Shown: piece by piece, positions 54,212 to 63,700 of the stretch
How the letters are laid out: the number at the start of each line of letters is the position of its first letter
Position numbering within the stretch: position 1 is the first letter of the stretch
From: Sphingobacterium sp. UT-1RO-CII-1
GTDB taxonomy: Bacteria; Bacteroidota; Bacteroidia; Sphingobacteriales; Sphingobacteriaceae
Assembly: GCF_026711005.1 (NCBI RefSeq)
Contig: NZ_JAPPVJ010000001.1
Coordinates: 124,001-188,000 of the forward strand
DNA length: 64,000 nucleotides
Reading direction: 5' to 3'
Translations under genes and position numbers: made by a program
The notes under the pieces: model-generated
What the model was told of the DNA's origin: nothing
What the model saw: the letters and a program-made list of their open reading frames with translations, nothing else
The model's database searches: none

Positions 54212-55555
54212 TTAAAAAGGCTTACCTGGCATTTTTGGCATATTTCTCATCATTTTTGCCGCCATACCGGGATTAGACATTTGCTTCATCACCTTACGCA
54301 TATCGGAAAATTGCTTCATTAATTTATTAACTTCATTAATGTCAGTTCCCGAGCCCTTTGCAATACGATTTCTACGTTTGGTATCAATAGCATCCGGATT
54401 TTCTCGCTCAAACGGAGTCATTGAATCAATAATAGCCTCGATAGGTTTAAAGGCATTATCATCAACCTCAACATCTTTTAAAGCCTTACCAACACCAGGA
54501 ATCATACCCATAAGGTCTTTCATATTCCCCATTTTTTTAATTTGCTGTATCTGGCTTTTGAAATCGTTAAAATCAAATTTATTTTTACGTATTTTCTTCT
54601 GAAGTTCTGCTGCTTCCTTCTCATCAAACTGCTGTTGTGCGCGCTCAACTAAAGAAATAACGTCTCCCATTCCTAAAATACGGGAAGCCATACGATCTGG
54701 GTGGAAGACATCCAATGCTTCCATTTTTTCCCCCGTACCTATAAACTTAATGGGCTTATCAACAACCGATTTAATTGATAATGCAGCTCCTCCCCTCGTA
54801 TCTCCATCTAATTTAGTAAGAACTACCCCAGTAAAATCTAAACGATCATTAAACGCTTTTGCTGTATTCACCGCATCCTGTCCTGTCATAGCATCCACTA
54901 CAAACAGAATTTCTTGAGGCTTTGTAGCATCCTTTACTGCCGTGATCTCAGTCATTAATGCTTCATCAATAGCCAGTCGCCCTGCAGTATCTATAATAAC
55001 AACATTATTACCATTACGTTTAGCTTCTTCAACCCCCTCTTGTGCAATAGCGATTGGATCTGATGAACCTCTATTTACATATACAGGAACTCCTACCTGC
55101 CCCCCAAGCACTTCTAATTGATCAATTGCTGCTGGCCTATACACATCACCAGCAACTAACAAAGGCTTTTTACCTTTCGTGTTTTTTAAATAATTTGCAA
55201 GTTTACCGGAGAAAGTTGTCTTACCTGCTCCGTTTAAACCGGCTATTAAAACAACTGTTGGATTTTTAGAAAGTTCTAAATCAGTAACAGACCCTCCCAT
55301 GAGCGCTGTCAACTCATCATTCATTATTTTAGTCAGTAACTGACCTGGAGAAATACTGGTTAAAACATTTGCTCCTAACGCTTTTTGCCTTACTTCATCT
55401 GTAAAGGTTTTTGCGGTCTTATAATTCACATCGGCATCCAACAGTGCCTTACGAATTTCTTTCATCGTCTCAGCGACGTTTATTTCCGTAATGCTCCCCT
55501 GTCCTTTTAATACTTTAAAGGCTCTATCTAACTTATCCTGTAAATTTTGAAACAT
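54212..55555 (-). CDS. ffh: Signal recognition particle protein Ffh
   Basis: Ffh binds signal peptides on the ribosome and delivers them to FtsY. The 447 residues have the N domain, G motifs GLNGAGKTTFSGKLA, VAGDVYRPAAIDQL, IDTAGRLAID and LTKLDGDTRGGAALS, and the methionine-rich M domain (KQMSNPGMAAKMMRNMPKMPGKPF). Neither the SRP RNA nor ftsY is nearby. Confidence 0.97.
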   Translation of the reverse strand: MFQNLQDKLDRAFKVLKGQGSITEINVAETMKEIRKALLDADVNYKTAKTFTDEVRQKALGANVLTSISPGQLLTKIMNDELTALMGGSVTDLELSKNPTVVLIAGLNGAGKTTFSGKLANYLKNTKGKKPLLVAGDVYRPAAIDQLEVLGGQVGVPVYVNRGSSDPIAIAQEGVEEAKRNGNNVVIIDTAGRLAIDEALMTEITAVKDATKPQEILFVVDAMTGQDAVNTAKAFNDRLDFTGVVLTKLDGDTRGGAALSIKSVVDKPIKFIGTGEKMEALDVFHPDRMASRILGMGDVISLVERAQQQFDEKEAAELQKKIRKNKFDFNDFKSQIQQIKKMGNMKDLMGMIPGVGKALKDVEVDDNAFKPIEAIIDSMTPFERENPDAIDTKRRNRIAKGSGTDINEVNKLMKQFSDMRKVMKQMSNPGMAAKMMRNMPKMPGKPF

Positions 55556-55722
55556 GGCTTAAAACGTAAAATAATTTTGAGTGGGTATACTGTCCCTTCT
55601 ATTCTTTATTAAAAACAAAAAAACAATTTTTAGCTGCTCTTTGTTATTTATATTATAACAATCTAATATAGATGTGGCAAAGTTACAAAATACAAGCGAA
55701 AGCATCTATACATTCAACCCAT

Positions 55723-55756
55723 AAAAAATGCGATCTAATTACAGACCGCATTTTTT
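55723..55756 (-). terminator. Terminator after the YugP-like gene
   Basis: AAAAAATGCG (55723-55732) pairs perfectly with 55747-55756 through a 14-base loop; on the minus strand it ends in six Ts, about 20 bases after the stop. Confidence 0.78.
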
Positions 55757-55776
55757 ATTTCATCTATGTATCTTTT

Positions 55777-56466
55777 TTAATCTCTACGACCAAATAAAAT
55801 ATATGCGTAGTATAAAAGAGTAACCAAAGCAGATAAGGCGGCAACAACATAGGTCATAGCAGCCCACTTCAAAGCATCTTTAGCCCCATCATGTTCTTCA
55901 GTAGTGTGAGTAATGTTTGCAGAATTTAACCAAGCCAATGCTCTAGCAGAAGCATCAAACTCTACAGGTAAAGTAACAAATGAAAATAATGTTGTTAAGA
56001 ACAATGCTCCTACCCCCACCGCTAATACCCACGGGTTATTAAAAAACATCATAACCACACCAATCATCAGTACCCAAGTGGTCATACGAGATGCTACACT
56101 AACAATCGGCACCATTGCAGACCTGAATTGCAACCAAGAATAAGCCGTAGCATGTTGCACCGCATGCCCACATTCGTGAGCAGCTACTGCAGCCGCAGCC
56201 ACACTGCGCCCATGATAAACTTCGGCACTTAAATTAACAGATCTATTTGCTGGATTATAATGATCCGACAATTGCCCCTCATTAGCCTGAAAAATCTGCA
56301 CATCATAAATTCCATTGTCATGCAACATTTTTTGTGCAACCTCCGCTCCAGACATGCCCGAAGTCAGTGGCATTTCAGAGTATTTCTTAAACTTACTTTT
56401 AAACCTCGCTTGCACTATCCAACTAATCAGTGCAATACCAATAAAAATTATCCAATATAATCCCAT
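55777..56466 (-). CDS. YugP-like zinc metallopeptidase
   Basis: A 229-residue membrane protein of the neutral zinc metallopeptidase (YugP, DUF) family. An N-terminal hydrophobic helix precedes the HECGH zinc motif in AVAAHECGHAVQHATAYS; three further hydrophobic segments follow (IVSVASRMTTWVLMIGVVMMF, VGVGALFLTTLF, and a C-terminal pair). Substrate unknown. A 9-bp palindrome lies 25 bases before its start. Confidence 0.88.
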   Translation of the reverse strand: MGLYWIIFIGIALISWIVQARFKSKFKKYSEMPLTSGMSGAEVAQKMLHDNGIYDVQIFQANEGQLSDHYNPANRSVNLSAEVYHGRSVAAAAVAAHECGHAVQHATAYSWLQFRSAMVPIVSVASRMTTWVLMIGVVMMFFNNPWVLAVGVGALFLTTLFSFVTLPVEFDASARALAWLNSANITHTTEEHDGAKDALKWAAMTYVVAALSALVTLLYYAYILFGRRD

Positions 56467-56773
56467 ATTTCTATTTTTCCTTTTTTTAATATTGATATAT
56501 GTATATCAATTCACATTCCATATTTAAAACAACTATATAAATATAGTAAAACACACTCAAATTGTCATAAACCAAACTTTTTTAATCGATTATACTGACA
56601 CTATTACATATGTGTTTTAAAAAAAAATGAACATATTGAATTCTTAGTGTGCAACTGCTTCACAGCCGTTGATGTAGCCATTTTCCAAAAAAGAATATTT
56701 TATTTAGGCAAAAAAACCACAACTTTATGGAATAACGGCTTGTTTTTAAGAGCTGTAATAGTACTATCAATAA
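56467..56773. other. 307-base intergenic region upstream of the YugP-like gene
   Basis: Between the YugP-like start and the hemerythrin stop (both minus). It contains the palindrome at 56491-56510 and otherwise AT-rich sequence. No credible gene or RNA was seen. Confidence 0.5.
56491..56510. promoter_or_regulatory. Candidate operator upstream of the YugP-like gene
   Basis: ATTGATATA and TATATCAAT form perfect 9-base arms with a 2-base centre, ending 25 bases upstream of the start codon. A dimeric repressor here would block transcription or translation initiation. Confidence 0.45.
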
Positions 56774-57235
56774 TTAGGAAGCCCAAAATTTGTCATCCCA
56801 ATGCATTTCACAATCTTCACCTTGATTCTGCTCTGCTAAAAGTGTCCAATTTTCTTTCGTTGCTACTCTTTGAATTTCAGTAAATAGAGTCCTTTCCTCA
56901 AAACGAATATGCCTTTCCAGAAAAGAGCTTATTTCAAACAACTCATCCCGAGAATACTGCTTTTTATCAAATAATATCTCAAGTTGCTCATGCTCCATCA
57001 ATGCCCTCCCTACAAGCGGATGATCTGCCCCCAGAATAGGAAAAACATACACTTCCTCCTTTTTAAAATGAGGTTTGATGTCACTTTCCCAAACTGCTTT
57101 TAAATAAGCAGAGATACGTGTAATAGACACATCTTTGTCTAAGCCTTTCTTAATCTTCCAACACAGCAATAAACTTTGATGATGCTCCCGGCTGATGGGT
57201 TGCAGTACAATGTGTCTTTTTAACGGTTGCTTCAT
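56774..57235 (-). CDS. Hemerythrin HHE-domain protein
   Basis: A 153-residue four-helix di-iron protein. His and Glu ligands appear in order: PISREHHQSLLLCW, KPHFKKEEVYVFP, LMEHEQLEILF and RHIRFEERTLF. Such domains bind oxygen or nitric oxide, or protect iron-sulfur proteins. It follows an ECF sigma gene by 61 bases on the same strand, so it may be a target or cotranscribed partner. Confidence 0.88.
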   Translation of the reverse strand: MKQPLKRHIVLQPISREHHQSLLLCWKIKKGLDKDVSITRISAYLKAVWESDIKPHFKKEEVYVFPILGADHPLVGRALMEHEQLEILFDKKQYSRDELFEISSFLERHIRFEERTLFTEIQRVATKENWTLLAEQNQGEDCEMHWDDKFWAS

Positions 57236-57296
57236 AACATATAAAGTTACAATCTAAATGCCCCACATACTATTCCTTAAAAATAAACTAACATGC

Positions 57297-57887
57297 TTAG
57301 CCCAATTGAAATATCATATTGTTCTCCTCAATCAGTTTTCTCATATTATTCAGCGCATATCTCATACGACCTAAAGCTGTATTAATACTTACCCCGGTGA
57401 TTTCTGCTATATCCTTAAAACTCATATCACAGAAATGCCGCATGATTAAGACTTCCTTTTGATCATCCGGTAATAGTTGAATAATTTTAGTTAAATCTGA
57501 ATGCTCCTGCTTTCGAACCATTTTACTTTCACTATCTTCACTTGTTATCTGTAAAAGTTCAAAGATATCATACCCATCACTACTTACAATTGCAGGTGCA
57601 CGTTTCTCTCTTCTAAAATGATCAATCACCATATTCTGTGCAATACGCACTACCCAAGGCAAAAACTTTCCTTGGTCATTATAGCGACCTGCTTTTAATG
57701 TTCTAATTACCTTAATAAACGTTTCCTGAAAAATATCATCAGCTAAATGTTCATCTTTCACCTGTAAATATATGGATGTGTATACTTTAGATTTATAACG
57801 ATTCAACAAAATTTCTATAGCCTGCTCATCATTACCTATATACGCCTGAATTAATTCCAGATCACTTTTTTCTTCTAATTTTTTCAT
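57297..57887 (-). CDS. RpoE-like ECF sigma factor
   Basis: A 196-residue sigma-70 factor of the ECF class. The ATG at 57887 (MKKLEEKSDLELIQAYIGNDE) is preferred over 57899. Region 2 has DDIFQETFIKVIRTLKAGRYNDQGKFLPWVVRIAQNMVIDHFRREKR and region 4 LLPDDQKEVLIMRHFCDMSFKDIAEITGVSINTALGRMRYAL. No anti-sigma gene follows; a hemerythrin gene does. Confidence 0.93.
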   Translation of the reverse strand: MKKLEEKSDLELIQAYIGNDEQAIEILLNRYKSKVYTSIYLQVKDEHLADDIFQETFIKVIRTLKAGRYNDQGKFLPWVVRIAQNMVIDHFRREKRAPAIVSSDGYDIFELLQITSEDSESKMVRKQEHSDLTKIIQLLPDDQKEVLIMRHFCDMSFKDIAEITGVSINTALGRMRYALNNMRKLIEENNMIFQLG

Positions 57888-58050
57888 AGTAAATCCCACG
57901 ATTTAATTTGAATTGATTTCTTTAAAAGTAATTGTGTTCTATAGGCGCTTTATTTTTGTTTGTATATCAAATGAAAAGAAAAATATTGATTATTCAAACT
58001 AAGAGCAACGTTTTTAACATTTATTCACAATCAAGGTTAACTATCTTTTA

Positions 58051-58090
58051 TAGCAAAAAGCCTCGTTACTTTTAACGAGGCTTTTTGCTA
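58051..58090 (-). terminator. 18-bp terminator after glyA
   Basis: Arms 58051-58068 and 58073-58090 are perfectly complementary over 18 bases with a four-base loop, 17 bases past the glyA stop. Confidence 0.88.
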
Positions 58091-58107
58091 GTAGACCATT
58101 TCCGTGT

Positions 58108-59379
58108 TTAACTATACAAAGGAAACTGTGCCATTATTTCTTTAGCTTTTAACTGAATTTTAGCTAATGTAGCATCATTATTTCTATTTTTGATAGCCTC
58201 ATCGATCAATTCTACCACTTGTAATATTTCCTTTTCTTTAACACCTCTCGTAGTAATTGCAGCTGTTCCGAAGCGAACCCCTGAGGTAACGAAAGGTGAA
58301 CGTGTATCAAAAGGAACCATATTTTTATTTGTCGTAATTCCTGCCTTACCTAATACCGCTTCTGCATCTTTTCCTGAAATATCTTTATTACGCAGATCTA
58401 CCAACATTAAGTGGTTGTCGGTACCACCGGAAATAATTTGGTAATCTTGTTCCACAAAAAACTGAGCTAATGCTGCTGCATTAGATTTCACTTGTTTAAT
58501 ATAAGACAAGTAATCATCAGACAGAGCCTCGCCATAAGCAATTGCTTTTGCAGCGATAGTATGTTCTAGTGGTCCTCCTTGGATACCCGGAAACACAGCC
58601 AAGTCTAACAATTGTGTCATCGTTCGGATTTCACCTTTTGCCGTTTTAATGCCCCATGGGTTTTCAAAATCCTGCCCAACCATAATCATCCCCCCTCTTG
58701 GTCCTCTTAGTGTTTTATGTGTCGTTGTAGTCACAATATGACAATGCGGCATTGGATCATTTAACAATCCACGCGCGATCAAACCAGCAGGGTGCGATAT
58801 ATCCGCTAATACTAAAGCTCCTATTTTATCAGCTACACTACGAATACGTGCATAATCCCAATCGCGTGAATACGCAGATGCACCACATATTATCACTTTC
58901 GGTTTCTCTTTCAGAGCGGTTTCTTCCAACTGCTCATAATCAATTAATCCAGTATCTTGTTTTACTCCATAGAACAATGGTTCATATAGCTTTCCTGAAA
59001 AGTTTGCAGGTGAGCCATGCGTTAAATGCCCCCCATGTGCCAAGTCAAATCCTAATATCTTATCTCCCGGTTTTGCAATTGCTAAGAAAACTGCAGCATT
59101 TGCCTGGGCTCCAGAATGCGGTTGTACATTCACCCATTCTGCTCCAAACAATTTCTTTGCACGATCAATTGCTATATTTTCAATCTGATCTACGACTTCA
59201 CACCCTCCATAATAACGCTTCCCAGGAAGTCCTTCTGCATATTTATTTGTTAGCACCGAACCGGCAGCTTCCATCACTTGCTTACTAACAAAGTTTTCCG
59301 AAGCGATTAATTCAATACCTTCCTCTTGACGTTGAAGTTCATCTGCTATTAGGTTAAAAACGACCTGATCTCTTTCCAT
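58108..59379 (-). CDS. glyA: Serine hydroxymethyltransferase
   Basis: GlyA interconverts serine and glycine with tetrahydrofolate (EC 2.1.2.1), a PLP enzyme. The 423 residues have [38 protein letters not shown], the PLP lysine in [14 protein letters not shown] and the [15 protein letters not shown]-terminal motif. Single-gene unit between two hairpins. Confidence 0.98.
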   Translation of the reverse strand: MERDQVVFNLIADELQRQEEGIELIASENFVSKQVMEAAGSVLTNKYAEGLPGKRYYGGCEVVDQIENIAIDRAKKLFGAEWVNVQPHSGAQANAAVFLAIAKPGDKILGFDLAHGGHLTHGSPANFSGKLYEPLFYGVKQDTGLIDYEQLEETALKEKPKVIICGASAYSRDWDYARIRSVADKIGALVLADISHPAGLIARGLLNDPMPHCHIVTTTTHKTLRGPRGGMIMVGQDFENPWGIKTAKGEIRTMTQLLDLAVFPGIQGGPLEHTIAAKAIAYGEALSDDYLSYIKQVKSNAAALAQFFVEQDYQIISGGTDNHLMLVDLRNKDISGKDAEAVLGKAGITTNKNMVPFDTRSPFVTSGVRFGTAAITTRGVKEKEILQVVELIDEAIKNRNNDATLAKIQLKAKEIMAQFPLYS

Positions 59380-59451
59380 TATTTTATTATTGCTGTTCTA
59401 TATTAAGATTTAAACTCTTTAACTTTTGCTACAAATATAATATAAATCATT

Positions 59452-59478
59452 AAAAAAGAGCCCATACAAGCTCCTTTC
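59452..59478 (-). terminator. Terminator after the DUF-like membrane gene
   Basis: A 7-base stem with one G-T pair (59455-59461 with 59470-59476) followed by Ts as read on the minus strand, just past the stop at 59482. Confidence 0.5.
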
Positions 59479-59481
59479 TTA

Positions 59482-60015
59482 TCAGTAATTCAATTCCTTT
59501 TTCAAAATATTACGCACAGATAGATAAGGATTTTCTTGCAATTCACTCATATGTTCTAATACCGCAGCAACAAAATGATCTACATCCGCAGTCTCATTCA
59601 ATCCCTCTTCTACATTCTTAAACAGAAGAATGGTATTATTTTTCAAATCGGATATATATTGCCAAGCGATATCTGAGATGTATAATTGTTGTGTTAAATT
59701 ATGTTGAAATTCATCTTCCACATCCTGGATCAATAATTGTTTAAATTGCTGCACATTAATAGATGTATTGTGTTTTCTCAACATCACCTGCTTAGGTTCA
59801 ACACGATGCGTCCACAAAAGCATCCGTTCATAAGCATTCCATTTTAGTCTCTGTAATTCTTTTGTTGAAGCCCTGGTCTGGTTCAATGCATTTAATCTTA
59901 AAATATAAGATTCAACCTTGGGCCAAATAATTTTAAACAACAGCAAACCTCCCAGTAACATTCCTAATGTCACAGCTCCTAGCATTAAAAAAAAATCAAT
60001 ATACTCTTTACTCAT
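59482..60015 (-). CDS. Membrane-anchored protein of unknown function
   Basis: A 177-residue protein with one N-terminal membrane helix (about 8-30, FFLMLGAVTLGMLLGGLLLFKII) and a soluble, helix-rich remainder with KELQRLKWNAYERMLLWTHRVEP and FKQLLIQDVEDEFQHNLTQQLY. It resembles a conserved hypothetical family of Bacteroidota but no function is assigned. It is transcribed away from the iron-sulfur carrier gene. Confidence 0.75.
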   Translation of the reverse strand: MSKEYIDFFLMLGAVTLGMLLGGLLLFKIIWPKVESYILRLNALNQTRASTKELQRLKWNAYERMLLWTHRVEPKQVMLRKHNTSINVQQFKQLLIQDVEDEFQHNLTQQLYISDIAWQYISDLKNNTILLFKNVEEGLNETADVDHFVAAVLEHMSELQENPYLSVRNILKKELNY

Positions 60016-60191
60016 TTATGAATGTTTTATTCGTGTCAAAAACAAAGTACTATCTCTAAAAATGTTTAAAATTATGTAATTTTGCTGATAATAATTGCTA
60101 TCAAAATCTGTTAGAGTAGTAAATGCCTTTTTAAATTCAATTATTCTTCCATAACAGAGGGCAACATAGTTAACAATTTTAAATAAGAAAA

Positions 60192-60542
60192 ATGAGCACA
60201 GAAAATATAACAGTAGCACCTGTAACATTAACTGAAGGGGCTGTGACCGAACTTAAGAAGTTAATAGACCAGCAAGAAATAGGTCCTGATTTTGGTCTGC
60301 GCTTAGGCGTTGAAGGCGGAGGTTGCTCAGGTATGAGCTACATACTTGGCTTTGATCAAAAAAAAGAAGGAGATACAGAATATACTATAAATGGCATACG
60401 TGTTTTTATGCACAAAGCTCATGGTCTCTATTTAGCGGGCATGGAAATAGATTTTAGAAGTGGCTTAGATGCTCGAGGCTTCACTTTTAATAACCCCAAC
60501 GCATCAAGCACATGCGGTTGCGGAAGCTCATTCTCCGCTTAA
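60192..60542 (+). CDS. A-type iron-sulfur carrier (HesB/IscA/ErpA family)
   Basis: A 116-residue iron-sulfur assembly protein. The three conserved cysteines are in VEGGGCSGMSYILGF and SSTCGCGSSFS near the C-terminus. It delivers clusters to target proteins. No isc/suf operon is adjacent. A hairpin lies downstream before ileS. Confidence 0.95.
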   Translation: MSTENITVAPVTLTEGAVTELKKLIDQQEIGPDFGLRLGVEGGGCSGMSYILGFDQKKEGDTEYTINGIRVFMHKAHGLYLAGMEIDFRSGLDARGFTFNNPNASSTCGCGSSFSA

Positions 60543-60557
60543 TTTTTTAAAAAAAAG

Positions 60558-60602
60558 ACTAATTAAAGGTAGCACGTATTCTAAGTATTACCTTTAATTA
60601 GT
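60558..60602 (+). terminator. Terminator after the A-type carrier gene
   Basis: Perfect 14-base arms ACTAATTAAAGGTA (60558-60571) and 60589-60602 around a 17-base loop, about 16 bases past the stop. The T-run is poor. Confidence 0.6.
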
Positions 60603-60763
60603 ATAACCAACTGAAAGCAGTTTCCCTTTCTTAGTTAGGTATCCTTCCCTATACAAGTCAAGTACGAGTCACTTCATAACACTTAATCCATAGTTTTCTC
60701 TATTTCTTCTTAAATTAAATTTCGTTAAATTAGCGACCTTTAACAAAATAACAGAGAATTCGG

Positions 60764-63700
60764 ATGTACAAGGAATACAAGCAATTAAATTTACCTGAAA
60801 TAGGTAAGGAAATATTGAAAAGATGGGAGTCAGAAAACATATTTGAAAAAAGTATTTCTAACCGCCCGGAAAATAAACCGTACACGTTTTTTGAAGGTCC
60901 ACCTTCTGCTAATGGCATGCCGGGTATACATCATGTGATGTCCCGCTCAATTAAAGATATTTTCTGCCGCTACAAAACTTTAAAAGGTTTCCAGGTTAAG
61001 CGCAAAGGAGGTTGGGATACCCATGGTCTTCCAATTGAATTAGCCGTGGAGAAAAAGCTAGGTATTACTAAAGTCGACATCGGTGATAAAATATCTGTAG
61101 AAGATTACAATAAGGCGTGCCGTGAAGAGGTCATGAAATACACCGATATCTGGAACGATCTCACATTGAAAATGGGATATTGGGTTGACCTTGAAAACCC
61201 TTATATCACCTATGAAACCAATTATATAGAAACACTCTGGTATCTCTTAAAAGAGTTGCATAAAAAAGGATTATTATATAAAGGCTATACTATTCAGCCG
61301 TATTCCCCAGCTGCCGGCACAGGATTAAGCTCACATGAGCTCAATCAGCCAGGAACTTATCAGGATGTTAAAGACACTACTATTGTCGCTCAATTTCGTC
61401 TAGATAAGAAGCAGGTTCACCCATTAATGTCCTCTTTATTGGATACAACAGATGAGGATCTCGCTTTTTTAGCCTGGACAACTACTCCATGGACACTGCC
61501 CAGCAATACAGCTTTAGTAGTTGGTAAAAACATTGACTATGTAAAAGTTAAAACTTTCAATCAATATACAGGGACACCCGTATCAGTCGTTTTAGCTAAA
61601 AACCTACTCTATAAACATTTTAAAAAAGAAGGAGAGAACGGATCTTTTCAAGATTTTAAAATAGGAGACAAAGTAATCCCGTGGGAAGTTAGCGCCAAGT
61701 TTAGAGGAGAAGAAATGTTAGGGCTACGTTACCAACAACTCATGCCTTATATCACTAATAAAGCATTAGTAGAAAAAGCATTCCGCATTATCCCAGGGGA
61801 CTTTGTAACGACTGAAGACGGTACAGGAATTGTCCATGCTGCCCCTACTTATGGAGCGGACGACTTTAGAGTCTGTCAGGAAAATAAAATTCCAGCCATA
61901 TTAGTACGAGACGAGAACGGAAAAGATGTACCAACTGTAGATCGTACAGGAAAATTTATAACTGCTATTACAGACTTTGCGGGGCTTTATGTAAAAGAGG
62001 AATATTATAGCAACGAAGAGCGTGCTGCAGAAGACTTTAGACCTACAGATGTTTTAATAGCTATTAAACTAAAAGAAGAGAACAAAGCTTTTGACGTTAA
62101 AAAATATGAGCACACATATCCACACTGTTGGAGAACAGATAAACCAATACTTTATTACCCATTGGACAGTTGGTTTATTCGAACTACAGCCGTAAAGGAG
62201 AAATTAGTTGCACTTAATAAAGAAATCAACTGGAAACCGGAAGCTACAGGAACAGGTCGCTTCGGTAACTGGCTTGAGAACCTTGTGGACTGGAACTTAT
62301 CCCGATCTCGTTATTGGGGAACTCCTTTACCGATATGGAGATCAAGTGATGAAAATGAAGAAATATGCATAGGCTCGCTCCCTGAGCTAAAAAATGTCTT
62401 ACAGGAATCTATAGCATCGAGCGTACTTACTGCAGAAGAAAAAGCTATTAACCAACAATACCTAGACAAATTCGATACCGAAGCACTGGACTTGCATAGA
62501 CCGTATGTTGACGATATTATATTAGTATCGGATAATGGTCAAAAAATGTACAGAGAGCCAGATCTTATTGACGTATGGTTTGATTCTGGTGCTATGCCTT
62601 ATGCACAATGGGGATTAGATCACGATAAGTTGGCTAAAGGCGAGAATCTACCCTTCAAAGAGGGCTTCCAACAAGCATTCCCTGCAGACTTCATTGCTGA
62701 AGGAGTTGACCAAACAAGGGGCTGGTTTTTTACCCTTCACGCTATATCAACTATGATTTGTGACTCTGTTTCCTTTAAGAATGTTGTCTCAAATGGCTTA
62801 GTATTAGACAAAAATGGAAACAAAATGTCTAAAAGACTAGGGAATGGAGTTGACCCATTCTCTGCCATAGAACAGTATAGTGCAGATGCGACCCGTTGGT
62901 ACATGATTAGTAATGCTGCTCCATGGGACAACCTTAAATTTAATATAGAAGGTTTAGATGAAGTTCGAAGAAAGTTTTTCGGCACCCTGTATAACACTTA
63001 CGCCTTCTTCGCTTTATATGCAAATATCGATAAGTTTACGTACCAAGAAGTTGATATTGCAATTCAAGAACGTCCAGAAATAGATCGCTGGATAATTTCC
63101 CTATTAAATAGTTTAACAAAAGAAGTTGACAATTTTTATGCAGATTATGAGCCCACAAAAGCAGCCAGAGCGATACAAAATTTCGTAGACGAACACTTAA
63201 GTAACTGGTATGTCCGCTTATGTCGTCGACGCTTCTGGAAAGGTGACTATAGTCAGGATAAGGTATCTGCCTACCAGACCTTATATACTTGTTTAAATAC
63301 TATTGCAAAACTGATGTCTCCTATATCTCCATTTTTCTCCGATAATCTTTATCTAGACTTAAATGAAGGTACAAAGAAAGAATCTTTCGAATCTGTGCAC
63401 CTAGCAGACTACCCCGTTTATAATGGAGAGTTAGTAGACAAGGATCTGGAGGAACGAATGTCCCTAGCGCAAGAAATATCTTCACTTACATTATCTCTTC
63501 GCAAAAAAACAAGCATAAACGTTAGGCAACCTTTAAATAAAATTTTAATTCCGGTTCTCGATCTCAACTTCCAAGAGAAAATAGAAAAAGTTAAGGAACT
63601 TATTCTCTCTGAAACAAATATTAAGGAGATTGAATTTATTACCGATACAACCGGAATAATTAAAAAGAAAATAAAACCTAACTTTAAGTCACTTGGGGCT

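Noticed and set aside
56647..56883. Plus-strand ORF opposite the hemerythrin gene
   Set aside because: It runs through the 3' end of a well supported minus-strand gene in an antisense frame; no family features.
60016..60228. Minus-strand 70-residue ORF between the unknown membrane protein and the A-type carrier
   Set aside because: It overlaps the start of a real gene, is low-complexity hydrophobic and is unsupported by a start context; taken as chance.
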